From the NCBI GenBank assembly GCA_002726245.1, contig PBSM01000148.1:1-55132 (forward strand): a stretch of 55,132 nt of DNA, written 5' to 3'. Numbering within the stretch: the stretch's first letter is position 1; each line of letters begins with the position of its first letter. The position numbers and the translations under genes are program-made. The notes under the pieces are model-generated. The model had not been told where the DNA came from. It saw nothing but the letters and a program-made list of their open reading frames with translations, and did not search any database. The stretch comes from Planctomycetaceae bacterium. Its GTDB lineage: Bacteria > Planctomycetota > Planctomycetia > Pirellulales > Pirellulaceae. Positions 27,232-36,862 of the stretch are shown here, piece by piece.

Positions 27232-27996
27232 ATGCCCCCGACTCGACTTCACAGCCGAATCGTCATTCCCGCCAGATTGGAATCGACACGTCTTCCTCGC
27301 AAGCTGTTGCTTCGCGAAACGGGCAAGACACTACTTCAACACACTTACGAATCGGCTGCGAAAGCGGCTCTACCAACCGGACTGTGTGTGGCGGCAGATC
27401 ACGAAGAGATCGCGGTGGAAGTCCGGCAATTCGGCGGAGAAGTGCAACTCACCGATCCGAACGCGGCCAGTGGTACAGATCGTGTCGCGGAAGTGGCCCG
27501 TTCGCTTGACAGTGTCGATGTGATTGTCAACGTGCAAGGCGACGAGCCGGAGATCGCAGGCGAGTCGATTGACTTGGCAATCAAGTTGCTGGAGCAGAAT
27601 CCGGCTGCTGTGATATCGACGCTGGCGACGCCGATTCGCTCGCGAGAGCAGTTCGAAGACCCAGCATGCGTTAAGGTCGTTTTCGATGCGGCTGGTAGCG
27701 CACTCTACTTTAGTCGCAGCCCGATCCCGCACGCACGCGAATGGGATGATGCCCTGATCGACGCAGAGCCGCCTCACTTCTATCAGCACGTCGGCCTCTA
27801 CGCTTATCGGCGGGAATTCCTGTTGCAGCTTGCCGAGATGGCACCGTCGTCGCTGGAAAACCTTGAGCGATTGGAACAGCTTCGCGTGTTGGAGGCGGGA
27901 TACAGGATTCTGGTCGGTGTGATCGACGAACCGACCGTCGGAATCGATACGCCCGAGGATTATCGGGCATTTGTCAGTCGGGCATCGACTTGCTAA
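27232..27996 (+). CDS. kdsB: 3-deoxy-manno-octulosonate cytidylyltransferase
   Basis: A 254-residue CMP-KDO synthetase. It activates KDO with CTP for lipopolysaccharide core synthesis in the cytoplasm. The nucleotide-binding motif VIPARLESTRLPRKLL is at the N-terminus, VNVQGDEPEI in the middle, and GIDTPEDYRAF at the C-terminus, all typical; length is normal for the family. The downstream pyrG makes its substrate CTP, and kdsB-pyrG proximity is a known arrangement. The start codon lies directly against a palindrome, so translation may depend on RNA folding. Confidence 0.93.
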   Translation: MPPTRLHSRIVIPARLESTRLPRKLLLRETGKTLLQHTYESAAKAALPTGLCVAADHEEIAVEVRQFGGEVQLTDPNAASGTDRVAEVARSLDSVDVIVNVQGDEPEIAGESIDLAIKLLEQNPAAVISTLATPIRSREQFEDPACVKVVFDAAGSALYFSRSPIPHAREWDDALIDAEPPHFYQHVGLYAYRREFLLQLAEMAPSSLENLERLEQLRVLEAGYRILVGVIDEPTVGIDTPEDYRAFVSRASTC

Positions 27997-28140
27997 GATG
28001 CACTCCTAGGGTTAAGCCCTGGCCCCTCCCAAACCTGTGCCAGGTAGTCCCCAGATTTGTGTCATTTTGCGTTCGCTTTGCGCTGTCATCGTGCTCGTAA
28101 GTACTTTTATAAGAACCATTTGCCAGGAAGGCGTTGTTCT

Positions 28141-29778
28141 ATGACCAAACACATTTTCGTGACCGGAGGCGTTGTCAGCTCGTTGGGCAAAGGGCTGACT
28201 AGTGCGTCGATTGGGATGCTGCTCGAACGGCGTGGCCTGAGTGTGCGGATGCAGAAGCTCGATCCGTATATCAACGTCGATCCCGGCACGATGAGCCCTT
28301 ACCAGCATGGCGAAGTCTACGTGCTGGACGATGGCAGCGAGACCGATCTGGATTTGGGGCACTACGAGCGATTCACGAACAGTCCACTCACTCGCGACGC
28401 GAACTACACAACCGGCCAGATCTATCTCTCGGTGATCGAGAAGGAACGGAGGGGCGAGTTTCTCGGCAAGACCGTTCAAGTCATTCCGCACATCACGAAC
28501 GAAATCAAGAGCGTCATTCACAAGCTCGCCGCGGACGATGTCGATGTCGTCATCACCGAGATCGGTGGGACCGTTGGCGACATCGAGAGCCAGCCGTTCC
28601 TCGAAGCGATTCGCCAGTTCTCGCTGGACGTCGGCAAAGAGAATTGCCTGTACATTCACCTAACTTTGGTACCGTATCTCAAGGCGGCTGCCGAGTTGAA
28701 GACCAAGCCAACTCAACATTCGGTCGGCCAGTTACGCGAAATCGGTATCCAACCCGACGTGTTGATTTGCCGCTGTGAACGGTCGATCAGCCGCGAGGAC
28801 CGCGAGAAGATCGGCCTTTTCTGTAACGTACCGCTCGAAGCGGTCATTGAAGAGAAGGACAAAGACTTCTCGATCTACGAAGTTCCGCTCAGCCTTGTCG
28901 ATCATGGTCTGGACGAATTGATCGTCAAGAAGCTGCAGCTTCCGACTGAGACGTTGGACTTAGATATTTGGCGTGACATTCTGCACCGGCTGCGCAATCC
29001 CGAACACGAGATCAGCATCGCCGTTGTCGGCAAGTACGCCGAACACGTCGATGCCTATAAGTCGATCTACGAAGCCGTCGATCATGCCGGTATGCATCAT
29101 CACGCCCAAATCCGAATTGGCCGCATTCACAGCGAAGAGATCGAGCGTGAGGGGCCTGAGCGAATTCTGAGCGGATACGATGGCATCCTGATTCCGGGCG
29201 GTTTCGGTGAACGCGGTATCGAAGGCAAGGTCGAAGCGATTCGTTTCGCCCGTGAACGCGAGATTCCTTTCTTTGGGATTTGCCTCGGTATGCAGTGTGC
29301 CGTGATTGAATACGGACGGAGCGTGGTGAAGCTCGAAGATGCTCACTCGACGGAGTTCGACAAAGACACACCGCATCCAGTAATTTGCCTGCTCGACGAG
29401 CAAAAGAAGATTACTCACAAGGGCGGCACGATGCGGCTTGGCACGCAACCTTGCACGCTCGACGAGACCAGTCGTTCGGCCATTTGCTATGGCCGGGAAG
29501 ACATCTCAGAGAGACACCGTCATCGCTACGAGTTCAATAACGTCTATCGCCAGCAATTCACCGCCCACGGCATGCTGTTCGCCGGACTCAGCCCGGACGA
29601 GGGCTTGGTGGAGATCGTGGAGTTGCCCGAGCATCCTTGGTTCGTTGCGGTGCAGTTCCATCCGGAATTCAAGTCGAAGCCCACCGCAGCACAGCCGCTG
29701 TTCGCAGGCTTCGTTGGAGCGGCGATAGAACGGCGTTCAAAAAAAACTGGGGCGGCGCAGGAAGTCGAAGCTACCTAG
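28141..29778 (+). CDS. pyrG: CTP synthase
   Basis: A 545-residue CTP synthase converting UTP to CTP with glutamine. The synthetase domain starts [20 protein letters not shown], and the C-terminal class I amidotransferase domain has catalytic Cys381 (FGICLGMQC) and His507/Glu509 (QFHPEF). ATG 28141 with AGGAAGG about nine bases upstream is the correct start; an earlier in-frame start at 28057 adds residues with no family match. It follows kdsB and the two link CTP supply to KDO activation. Confidence 0.96.
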   Translation: MTKHIFVTGGVVSSLGKGLTSASIGMLLERRGLSVRMQKLDPYINVDPGTMSPYQHGEVYVLDDGSETDLDLGHYERFTNSPLTRDANYTTGQIYLSVIEKERRGEFLGKTVQVIPHITNEIKSVIHKLAADDVDVVITEIGGTVGDIESQPFLEAIRQFSLDVGKENCLYIHLTLVPYLKAAAELKTKPTQHSVGQLREIGIQPDVLICRCERSISREDREKIGLFCNVPLEAVIEEKDKDFSIYEVPLSLVDHGLDELIVKKLQLPTETLDLDIWRDILHRLRNPEHEISIAVVGKYAEHVDAYKSIYEAVDHAGMHHHAQIRIGRIHSEEIEREGPERILSGYDGILIPGGFGERGIEGKVEAIRFAREREIPFFGICLGMQCAVIEYGRSVVKLEDAHSTEFDKDTPHPVICLLDEQKKITHKGGTMRLGTQPCTLDETSRSAICYGREDISERHRHRYEFNNVYRQQFTAHGMLFAGLSPDEGLVEIVELPEHPWFVAVQFHPEFKSKPTAAQPLFAGFVGAAIERRSKKTGAAQEVEAT

Positions 29779-29807
29779 TTCACGAAAGTGTCTTGTATCG
29801 GAGACGA

Positions 29808-29885
29808 GTAGGCCGGAACAAGTCCGCGCAGTTCCGGCACGAATAACCAGGGATGCCGGAACGGCGCAGACTTGTTCCGACCTAC
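29808..29885. repeat. Family D palindrome (GTAGGCCGGAACAAG)
   Basis: Arms 29808-29839 and 29854-29885 are inverted copies with few mismatches. A second member is at 51105-51193. It follows pyrG after 29 bases and precedes the DUF1844 gene. Confidence 0.85.
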
Positions 29886-29915
29886 CTACCTAACTTACTC
29901 GGAGTGTGATTCGCC

Positions 29916-30365
29916 ATGACTGCCCCGGGAGAGAAGCCGAAGATTATCGTTGACGACGATTGGAAGACGCGGGCTCAGGAAGAGAAAGAACAACTACAGA
30001 AGGCGGCTGAGGCTGAAAAGAAGCAGGAGGGTGCTGGCGAGACTGAAGACTCGCAGCCTGAAACGGCGGAGGCTGAATCGCAAGCCGAAGAGATGCCAAT
30101 TCCCGCGGCATCCTTCTCGGTACTCATCACGTCCCTCGCCACGCAAGCTCTCGCGATGCTCGGGCAAGTCCCGATGGAAGACGGCAAGCCGGTGCTGCGG
30201 CTGGATCACGCCAAGCATTTCATCGATACGCTTGCCATCCTGGAAGAGAAGACGAAGGGCAATCTGGAAAGCAGCGAAATGGTCATGCTCAACAACGTCC
30301 TCCACGAGTTACGGATGGTCTACGTGGAAGCCTCGAAGCACGTACCATCAACGCTAGCCGAGTGA
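29916..30365 (+). CDS. DUF1844 domain-containing protein
   Basis: A 149-residue protein. The first 60 residues are charged and low-complexity (Lys/Glu/Ala/Gln). The rest matches DUF1844: FSVLITSLATQALAMLGQVP, then a helical part with LDHAKHFIDTLAILEEKTKG. DUF1844 proteins are widespread in Planctomycetes and other phyla, and their function is unknown. A GGAG lies about 12 bases before the ATG. The next gene starts 13 bases after its stop. Confidence 0.82.
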   Translation: MTAPGEKPKIIVDDDWKTRAQEEKEQLQKAAEAEKKQEGAGETEDSQPETAEAESQAEEMPIPAASFSVLITSLATQALAMLGQVPMEDGKPVLRLDHAKHFIDTLAILEEKTKGNLESSEMVMLNNVLHELRMVYVEASKHVPSTLAE

Positions 30366-30378
30366 TTGTAACCAACCC

Positions 30379-31833
30379 GTGAACCGAATCCGACACCTCG
30401 TGCTGACGCTATTACTTTGCCTCGCGGGGCAGTTTGATACGGCTGCAGAAGTGAAGATCGGCATGCAGAAGCAACTGCTTGTCGATGACCATGTTGTTGC
30501 CGACCGCACAGACGTCGAGCGTCGTTTGGGAATCGCCACCAAGGCAAACGGTGGTGAGCCGATCTTCCCCAACGGACGTTTCTATGGCACCGTGCTCCAT
30601 GATGCTGGCAAGTTCAAGATGTGGCACCGCAAAGCTGACAACACCGGCTACGCGTATGCTGAGTCATTCGACGGTTTGCACTTCGAACCGAAGGGTGAAT
30701 TGACGGGGATCAACTTTGCGGGCGACATCAATCTGGCTGTCGAGTGGAATCGCCCCACGGGCGACTCAGGCTTCCGCTTTATTGGCGGCTACGACGCCCC
30801 GGGCATGGCGGCAGGAATTGCCGTATCTACTGACGGCCTGCGATGGAAGCCGCTGAACGACGGCAAGCCGGTGACTTTTCGTGCGGCGGATTGTCACAAC
30901 CAAGTCTTGTGGGATCCGCTGGCCAAGACCTATCGATTGTTCACTCGTACCGACTTCGGAAGCGGAGGCGGGCCGCTGGCCAATACGGTCGCAAAGAACT
31001 TCGAAGTGCGTGGCACGCGCGGGATGACTAATCCCGACATTTATGCCGACGCCGCGAAGTGGAACATCGTTCGGCAGTGGGTCTTCGATCGTGAAGGACC
31101 GCGCGAGTACTTGCGACGGCAGATCTACTCGATGACTGTCTGGATTCACGAAGGCGTGTACTTCGGGCTGCTGTCTGTCTATGAACATCCGGCTGATGTT
31201 CGCGAAGGGCTTACGACAGACAAAGTGAAGCGGCACGAACGTGACGTGATGAGCTTTTATATTGCGACGAGCCGCGATGCAGATCAGTGGGATCTCACCT
31301 GGGTCTACGCAGGCCAGCCAATTGTTCCGCGCGGTCCGGAACAGGCGTTCGACAAAGACATCGTCTTTCCTAGCTCGACGATCGTAACGCATGACGACAA
31401 GCACTGGCTCTACTATCACGGTTCCAACGAGCGGCACGGCACCGCCGAACTGAAGCCGGCCGTCTGGTTCGAGAAGGACGAAGCGATCGGGCTGGCAACT
31501 CTCCCACTGGATCGATTTGTCTCACTTCATGCTGGTGACGTGCAAGGGACGCTCGTGACGAAGCCGTTTCGGCTGGCTGGCGAGGCTTTACAAGTCAACG
31601 TCGATGCTAAGGACGGCGAACTGGCTGTTGATGTGCTCGACGCGCGCGGTAAGCCGATCGTGGGCTACAGCGGGAAACAAAGTCAGACGAGCAAAGGCGT
31701 TGATGACTTGCGACTCTCACCGCGCTGGCAACAGCACGCCGATCTATCCGCCTTGATCGGCAAGACCGTTCGCCTGCGATTCCGAATGCGAAACGCGGAC
31801 ATATACGCCTTCCAGGTCACGGCTCGGAAGTGA
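30379..31833 (+). CDS. Exported glycosidase-like beta-propeller protein
   Basis: A 484-residue protein starting at GTG, with a signal peptide (LVLTLLLCLAGQFDTAA). The body begins KQLLVDDHVVADRTDVERRL and has features of planctomycete proteins with five-bladed propeller folds related to GH32/GH43 glycosidases (YGTVLHDAGKFKMWH, AESFDGLHFEP, STDGLRWKP), with a C-terminal beta-sandwich-like domain. The catalytic residues cannot be assigned with confidence. It is convergent with the sialidase gene and ends 30 bases from it, so the two flank a possible glycan-use locus. Confidence 0.7.
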   Translation: MNRIRHLVLTLLLCLAGQFDTAAEVKIGMQKQLLVDDHVVADRTDVERRLGIATKANGGEPIFPNGRFYGTVLHDAGKFKMWHRKADNTGYAYAESFDGLHFEPKGELTGINFAGDINLAVEWNRPTGDSGFRFIGGYDAPGMAAGIAVSTDGLRWKPLNDGKPVTFRAADCHNQVLWDPLAKTYRLFTRTDFGSGGGPLANTVAKNFEVRGTRGMTNPDIYADAAKWNIVRQWVFDREGPREYLRRQIYSMTVWIHEGVYFGLLSVYEHPADVREGLTTDKVKRHERDVMSFYIATSRDADQWDLTWVYAGQPIVPRGPEQAFDKDIVFPSSTIVTHDDKHWLYYHGSNERHGTAELKPAVWFEKDEAIGLATLPLDRFVSLHAGDVQGTLVTKPFRLAGEALQVNVDAKDGELAVDVLDARGKPIVGYSGKQSQTSKGVDDLRLSPRWQQHADLSALIGKTVRLRFRMRNADIYAFQVTARK

Positions 31834-31863
31834 CCAGCATGGTCGCGAATCTGTCCCAGCAAC

Positions 31864-33141
31864 TCAATTAGGGTCCGGTGACCACGTGACGACGGATGTG
31901 ATGCCCAGTGGATAGCCTTTCGCGCCCAGGACCCCCTTGTTCCACGGAGCATGATAGTGATACAGGAACACCGTCAGGATGCGGCCGTCAGCGAGTTCCA
32001 CCGAGCAGGGACTGTGCATCGATTGGTGCATCGCCCACCGGAACAGAGTGAAACGCTTATCCCAGTCCCATGTCTTGCCGTGATCGCGGCTGACGACTGC
32101 TTCGATGCCGTGATACATGTGGCCTTCCAACTCGCCCATGCGTGCTGCATACGTCAGCAGCAGCCTGCCATCTCGCAGGACGATCAGGTCGCTGTGTGTC
32201 TTTCCATATTTGAAGTGGACTTGATGGTCGGTCCAGGTCTTACCTTCGTCCATGGACCGCGCCGTGGTGATGCGCCGCCAGTGATCGCTATACGACGGGT
32301 AGTCATCTGGCGGCGCCGTCCGCATCGCGACGACCAAGGCACCATCTTTTGCTCGCGCGATCGCTCCTTCGGAAGTACTCCACTCAGGCGGCAGCCAGAT
32401 GCCTTCCTTCCACGTGCGTCCACCATCTCGGCTGCGTCGCAACAAGGAGTAAGCCGTCCATCCACCGCGCCGCTCGCCCTCACAGTAAAACAGGCCAGTG
32501 ACCGTGTCATCTTCAACGAGCATACTGCCTTTGTGATAAGTGACTCGGCCATCCGGCAACTTCGGAAACGGCGTCTTGTCTTTCCACGTCTCGCCGCCAT
32601 CGTCGCTGAACGCCAGAAATCCGGCATCGTCGCCGGGGATTAGCGCAAGTTTCCGGCCTCCGAGGCTGATCGGCTGTGGGCGTTCGAGTCCGCGATGGAA
32701 CTCGCGTGGCGGGCTCCAGGTCTTGCCTTCGTCATCGGAATGCGCTGTGAAGATACCGCGTCCGTCTGTTTCGTCATGCGTCCAGCCTGTGCCAACCAGC
32801 ACGAGCCGCCCGTCGCCCGCTCGACAAAGTGAAGCGAACTTCATCGAGTGAACGAGGAATGCATAGCTGGTCGCTTCCTGATAACGCGGGCCATCAGGAT
32901 GTTCCTGCCGCACGACGATCGGGATCACCGGCGTAGTGACGCGGTCAGACGCGTAAGCCGCGCTTGCCTGCCTCGACGCGAGTGTCTTTAGTTTGTCGAG
33001 CGGGATCGTGTCCTTCGGAGTTGGCACAACGCCCTTCGCCGGCGTCGAGGTTGCTGTCGGGAAGTCGTCTTGGCCACGGGCGAGTGAGTTGAACGCGATT
33101 GCCGTGAAGACCGACGCGTTCAGAACGGAGACTCGAATCAT
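31864..33141 (-). CDS. Exported sialidase-like (exo-alpha-sialidase) protein
   Basis: A 425-residue protein with five Asp-box motifs visible: SDDEGKTW, SDDGGETW, SRDGGRTW, SMDEGKTW and SRDHGKTW. This marks a six-bladed BNR/sialidase fold. A weak signal peptide follows the start MIRVSVLNASVFTAIAFNSL. I place the start at 33141, because an upstream start at 33204 adds residues without signal character. It could be a sialidase or another exported glycan-acting or binding member of the superfamily. Confidence 0.82.
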   Translation of the reverse strand: MIRVSVLNASVFTAIAFNSLARGQDDFPTATSTPAKGVVPTPKDTIPLDKLKTLASRQASAAYASDRVTTPVIPIVVRQEHPDGPRYQEATSYAFLVHSMKFASLCRAGDGRLVLVGTGWTHDETDGRGIFTAHSDDEGKTWSPPREFHRGLERPQPISLGGRKLALIPGDDAGFLAFSDDGGETWKDKTPFPKLPDGRVTYHKGSMLVEDDTVTGLFYCEGERRGGWTAYSLLRRSRDGGRTWKEGIWLPPEWSTSEGAIARAKDGALVVAMRTAPPDDYPSYSDHWRRITTARSMDEGKTWTDHQVHFKYGKTHSDLIVLRDGRLLLTYAARMGELEGHMYHGIEAVVSRDHGKTWDWDKRFTLFRWAMHQSMHSPCSVELADGRILTVFLYHYHAPWNKGVLGAKGYPLGITSVVTWSPDPN

Positions 33142-33268
33142 ATTCTGGCTTTCAAATCGAAAGGGATAGGCTGGTGCAGGGTGGAGTTGGAAATGTTGCC
33201 CCAAACGGTCCCAATTGTACGCGGTTCGGATACGGCTAACATGCCCACGTTCTGCATGCCTCTCGACG

Positions 33269-34369
33269 TCAAACCGGCTCTTGCTGCGTCAAGCAGTGGA
33301 AAGAGCCGAGTCCCCATACTAGGTCGATGGATGGCAGGCCAATGACTTCTCGATCAGGAAACAAGCCTTCCAGAATGCGAACGGCTTCTTCGTCTGCGGC
33401 ATCGTCGAATTGAGGCACGATAACGGCGCCGTTGGTGATATAGAAGTTGCAGTAGGACGCGGGTAAGCGTTGGCCTTGGCAGAACTTGGGCTTGGGCAGC
33501 GGCAGCCGAACGATCGTGAAACCGTTTCCATCTTGGTCGGCCATACCTTCCAATTGCTCGAAGTTGGCTTTCAGCGACTCATGGTTCACGTCGCTCGAAT
33601 CGTTTTCCCAGGCAGCTACGATTGTGTGCGAGTCGATGAAGCGGGCAAGTTGATCGACGTGCCCGTCCGTATCGTCGCCGGCGAGTTCTCCGCGCGAAAG
33701 CCATAACACGTTGTTTGCTCCCAGATAGGAACTCAGATAGTCCTCCATCTGCTCGCGCGTCATGTTCTCGTTTCTGTTGGGATTCAACAAGCATGACTCC
33801 GTGGTCAGAATCGTGCCGCGACCGTTACCTTCAATCGCGCCACCCTCCAGGACCAGTCCCGGAACGAAACGCTTTCGCTGAAGTTGGACTGCGACCTGCT
33901 CGGTGACAGTGTTGTCGGCGTCGAACGGCGGATACTTGCCCCCCCACGCGTTGTAGCCCCAATCGACGATGGCCGGTGGAAGAAAAGGGGTCAGGTCCAA
34001 TTGGCCGGAACGGCCCGAAGGGTGCTTCGCACCAATTGGACCTGACCCCTTTTCTTCCACGACAAAGATCGGTCCGTGATCGCGACACCAAGCGTCGTTC
34101 GTCTTGATGTTGTATAGCCGAACATCTGGAATATCAGCGACCAAGCTCGCCGCAACCGACATCACCACTTCACCGCCCGCCAGGATGTTGACCGGCTCGA
34201 ACCGTGCGATGGTCCGTACGAACTCGGTATACCGTTCGGGAATTACTTCGAACTTGCCAGGCCAAGTGTCGGGATTGTGCGGCCACGAAAGCCATGTTGC
34301 CGCGTGCGGTTCCCACTCGGCGGGCCAGCGATAGCCGAGCGCAGCAGGCGTGGGCTCATTCGTTGTCAT
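33269..34369 (-). CDS. aguA: Agmatine deiminase
   Basis: A 366-residue enzyme of the peptidyl-arginine-deiminase fold that converts agmatine to N-carbamoylputrescine in the cytoplasm. It shows WPAEWEPHAATWLSWPHNPDTW near the start in two parts, NDAWCRDHGP, NAWGGKYPPFDADN, GGAIEGNGRGT, and the active-site Cys359 near the end (SFHCLTQQ). ATG 34369 overlaps the end of aguB by 14 bases, so translation is probably coupled. Residues about 104-131 are an insertion not expected in the family, encoded by a perfect palindrome (33977-34059); the core motifs on both sides remain in frame. Confidence 0.92.
   Translation of the reverse strand: MTTNEPTPAALGYRWPAEWEPHAATWLSWPHNPDTWPGKFEVIPERYTEFVRTIARFEPVNILAGGEVVMSVAASLVADIPDVRLYNIKTNDAWCRDHGPIFVVEEKGSGPIGAKHPSGRSGQLDLTPFLPPAIVDWGYNAWGGKYPPFDADNTVTEQVAVQLQRKRFVPGLVLEGGAIEGNGRGTILTTESCLLNPNRNENMTREQMEDYLSSYLGANNVLWLSRGELAGDDTDGHVDQLARFIDSHTIVAAWENDSSDVNHESLKANFEQLEGMADQDGNGFTIVRLPLPKPKFCQGQRLPASYCNFYITNGAVIVPQFDDAADEEAVRILEGLFPDREVIGLPSIDLVWGLGSFHCLTQQEPV
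33977..34059. repeat. Perfect 28-bp-arm palindrome inserted in frame in aguA (family G)
   Basis: Arms 33977-34004 and 34032-34059 are perfect inverted copies containing GGGGTCAGGTCCAATTGG. They are separated by 27 bases. The element is translated as part of agmatine deiminase, between IFVVEEKG and IVDWGYNAWGG, which are normally almost adjacent. Confidence 0.92.
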
Positions 34370-35246
34370 CAAGATACCGCTTCGATAGACCATCGTAAGC
34401 GTCGATCCGCCGATCGCGCAGGAATGGCCAATGGGTGCGCGCGGTGTTGATCGTGCTCAGATCGCACTCCACGACAAGCGTCTCTTCGGCGTCGTGTGTT
34501 GCGCGAGCCAACACATTGCCGTAGGGGTCACTCACGAACGACGCGCCCCAGAATCGCAGTTGCCCTTCCACGCCGACTCGATTCGTTGCGGCGACGAACA
34601 CGCCGTTGGCGATGGCATGGCTGCGCATCATCGTTTCCCACGCGGAATGTTGACTCTCACCAAAGGCTTCCTTCTCATCCGGCAACCAACCGATCGCCGT
34701 TGGATAGAACAAAATCTCCGCGCCCGACATGGCCGTCAGTCGCGCGGCTTCGGGAAACCACTGATCCCAGCAGATGCAGACACCAATTCGCCCGAACCTC
34801 GTCGGGAAGCTGCGGAAACCCAAATCTCCGGGTGTGAAGTAAAACTTCTCGTAGTACAGCGGATCGTCGGGAATATGCATTTTGCGATACATCCCAACCT
34901 GCGACCCATCCGCGTCGAAAACAATAGCTGTGTTGTGGTAAACACCTGCCGCTCGCCGCTCGAACAGAGACCCAATGACAACGACCCCGTATTGTCTCGC
35001 GGCAGCTGATAACGCGTCGCTGCTCGGCCCGGGAATCGTTTCAGCTTCAGCGAACCGATCATGTTCCTCGGTCTGGCAAGGATACTGGTTGTGAAAGAGC
35101 TCTTGCAGGCAGATGACGTTCGCGCCTTGTTCGGCTGCATCACGGATCCGCCCGATCGCCTTCTGCACATTGGCTGCCTTGTCGTCAGCACAGCTCATCT
35201 GCAGAAGCGCGAGAGAAACCAATCGACGATCAAGCGTGGCATCCAT
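34356..35246 (-). CDS. aguB: N-carbamoylputrescine amidase (carbon-nitrogen hydrolase)
   Basis: A 296-residue nitrilase-superfamily enzyme. The catalytic triad is visible as Glu49 (LQELFH), Lys122 (YRKMHIPDDP) and Cys159 (CWDQWFPE). The sequence FHNQYPCQTE and the adjoining aguA identify it as the second enzyme of the agmatine route, releasing putrescine, CO2 and ammonia. Its stop overlaps the aguA start by 14 bases, giving a two-gene aguBA operon. The protein is cytoplasmic and of usual length. Confidence 0.93.
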   Translation of the reverse strand: MDATLDRRLVSLALLQMSCADDKAANVQKAIGRIRDAAEQGANVICLQELFHNQYPCQTEEHDRFAEAETIPGPSSDALSAAARQYGVVVIGSLFERRAAGVYHNTAIVFDADGSQVGMYRKMHIPDDPLYYEKFYFTPGDLGFRSFPTRFGRIGVCICWDQWFPEAARLTAMSGAEILFYPTAIGWLPDEKEAFGESQHSAWETMMRSHAIANGVFVAATNRVGVEGQLRFWGASFVSDPYGNVLARATHDAEETLVVECDLSTINTARTHWPFLRDRRIDAYDGLSKRYLDDNE

Positions 35247-35310
35247 GCTCTGATTTGTAGCACGGAACCATCGGCAGACAAGGCACCTCTAGAGTTTGCC
35301 AGGCAACTCG

Positions 35311-36723
35311 TTATCGACGAATAACGACGCTGGAACCCTTTGAGAGAATACCGTACAGATCGTTTGCATCGGCCGAGCTGAGGCTAATGCAGCCGTCGCC
35401 GCTTGGCCCACGGGCTCCGCTGCCGTGGATGCCGACGTCTTGTCCCAGATCGATCCAGATGCCGCCGTACGGGTTGGCTGGATCGCCGACTGCGATCGTC
35501 TGTCCGTTGCCAGCGTAGTACGTTCTGCCGGGAAGCTTGCCGGTGACACGATATTCCCCCGGTTGCGGAGCCGGGTTGTTACCGACGGCGATCGTAAAGC
35601 GACCCGCATAGAGCTTGCCTGCATAGAGCGTCAGTTCGTTGCGGCTCGTAGAGACGTCCGCGCGGAACGGGCCTTTGACGATTTTGAGTTGCGTGCCAGG
35701 AGCGACAGCTTGCGGATTCGGAAGCCCATTGACATTCGCCAGCAGTTGCCAAGGCACATGATGACGCTGCGCGATGTCCTGCAATGTCTCATTGCCTTGA
35801 ACCTGGTAGGCGGCTTCGATCAGATGCTCATTGGAATAGACGACCTTCCCGGCGAGTGGATCCAGCAAGTCCAGCAGCTCGCGTCTTTCCGTGTCGCTCA
35901 AGTTCTCGCTGCCGTAGTAAAACGAAAGCTTCAACAGCGCTTCGTACCACTCGCCGGCATCGATCTTTGCGCGAACGGACTGAATAACGCTTTGCAGAGG
36001 ACTGGCCCCAATCGGACCAATGTCATCGTTGGCGGTGGGATCCTGTTGTGGAGATACAACTGGCGCAACGGAGTCGGCATACCGCGGCGCCATCTCTGCT
36101 GTTGTAGCGCGTGACTCGGAAGGCATTCCTGTCGCACCACCGAAACTACTGAAGCGATCGTCGGCGATCGTCGTGTCGCCGATGTTGGCGGTTGTATCCG
36201 CTTGTGGAGTCGTTTCACCAACGCCTGACGGCATTGCGGCGTATTCCGGCGGGGCAGGTAGCGCCGTTGTTGCTGTGTCGGCTGCCTCAGCAGCGCTCGG
36301 CTGCGAACGGTTGCTTGACCCAAGCAGAGCGGGAGGCGTGATCGATGGTGCCGTTGGAGCTGACGGAGCAGTTGGCGAAGTCGCCGGTGAAACATCGATT
36401 CCAGGTGACGAAGCGGATGTCGAGGACTCAGCCACGGTGGTGTTCTGCCAACTCGGCTGGCTGCCGGTCATCGTTTGTTCGACACCCGTCGATCCAGTTG
36501 TGCTTGGACCGGCCCCGTACAGGGAATCAGCTTGCGGAACGTGCAGATCAACTTCGGCTGGCTGCTCTCCTTGCGGATCGGGCCAAGCCATATCAACAGG
36601 CATTTGGTCATTCTGATTCAGAAAGACGTAAACGCCATACAGAACTGCCAACAACAAGACTACTACGACGGCTGTTTTGAGCGTGTCCACTGTCGTCCTC
36701 CCTGACGAACTGGAAGTGCGCAT
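35311..36723 (-). CDS. LysM and L,D-transpeptidase (YkuD) domain protein
   Basis: A 470-residue membrane-anchored cell-wall protein. There is one N-terminal transmembrane helix (about 15-35), then a Ser/Thr/Pro/Ala-rich linker of some 190 residues, a helical part, a LysM domain (about 297-345, YQVQGNETLQDIAQRHHVPW) and a C-terminal L,D-transpeptidase domain with His433 (IHGSG) and catalytic Cys445 (SGDGCISL). Such enzymes crosslink peptidoglycan or attach proteins to it. This is notable because planctomycete peptidoglycan was long disputed. Confidence 0.92.
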   Translation of the reverse strand: MRTSSSSGRTTVDTLKTAVVVVLLLAVLYGVYVFLNQNDQMPVDMAWPDPQGEQPAEVDLHVPQADSLYGAGPSTTGSTGVEQTMTGSQPSWQNTTVAESSTSASSPGIDVSPATSPTAPSAPTAPSITPPALLGSSNRSQPSAAEAADTATTALPAPPEYAAMPSGVGETTPQADTTANIGDTTIADDRFSSFGGATGMPSESRATTAEMAPRYADSVAPVVSPQQDPTANDDIGPIGASPLQSVIQSVRAKIDAGEWYEALLKLSFYYGSENLSDTERRELLDLLDPLAGKVVYSNEHLIEAAYQVQGNETLQDIAQRHHVPWQLLANVNGLPNPQAVAPGTQLKIVKGPFRADVSTSRNELTLYAGKLYAGRFTIAVGNNPAPQPGEYRVTGKLPGRTYYAGNGQTIAVGDPANPYGGIWIDLGQDVGIHGSGARGPSGDGCISLSSADANDLYGILSKGSSVVIRR

Positions 36724-36862
36724 TCTTCGCGGGCACGGATAGTAGGAGATGCCGAAAAATTGCGAAAGAGGAATCTGCGGTACGATGCTAGCAACAATTA
36801 TCTGCGTCTAAGGTCGAAGTACTAAGCTCTAAACACGTAGAATCGAAGATCTTAGAAGAGCC

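Noticed and set aside
28057..28140. Upstream start for pyrG
   Set aside because: The extra residues have no family match, and ATG 28141 has a good ribosome site and the universal N-terminus.
35311..36723. Serine/threonine/proline-rich linker of the L,D-transpeptidase as a separate gene or frameshift
   Set aside because: The frame is continuous from the transmembrane helix to the catalytic domain, and such linkers are common in wall-spanning proteins.
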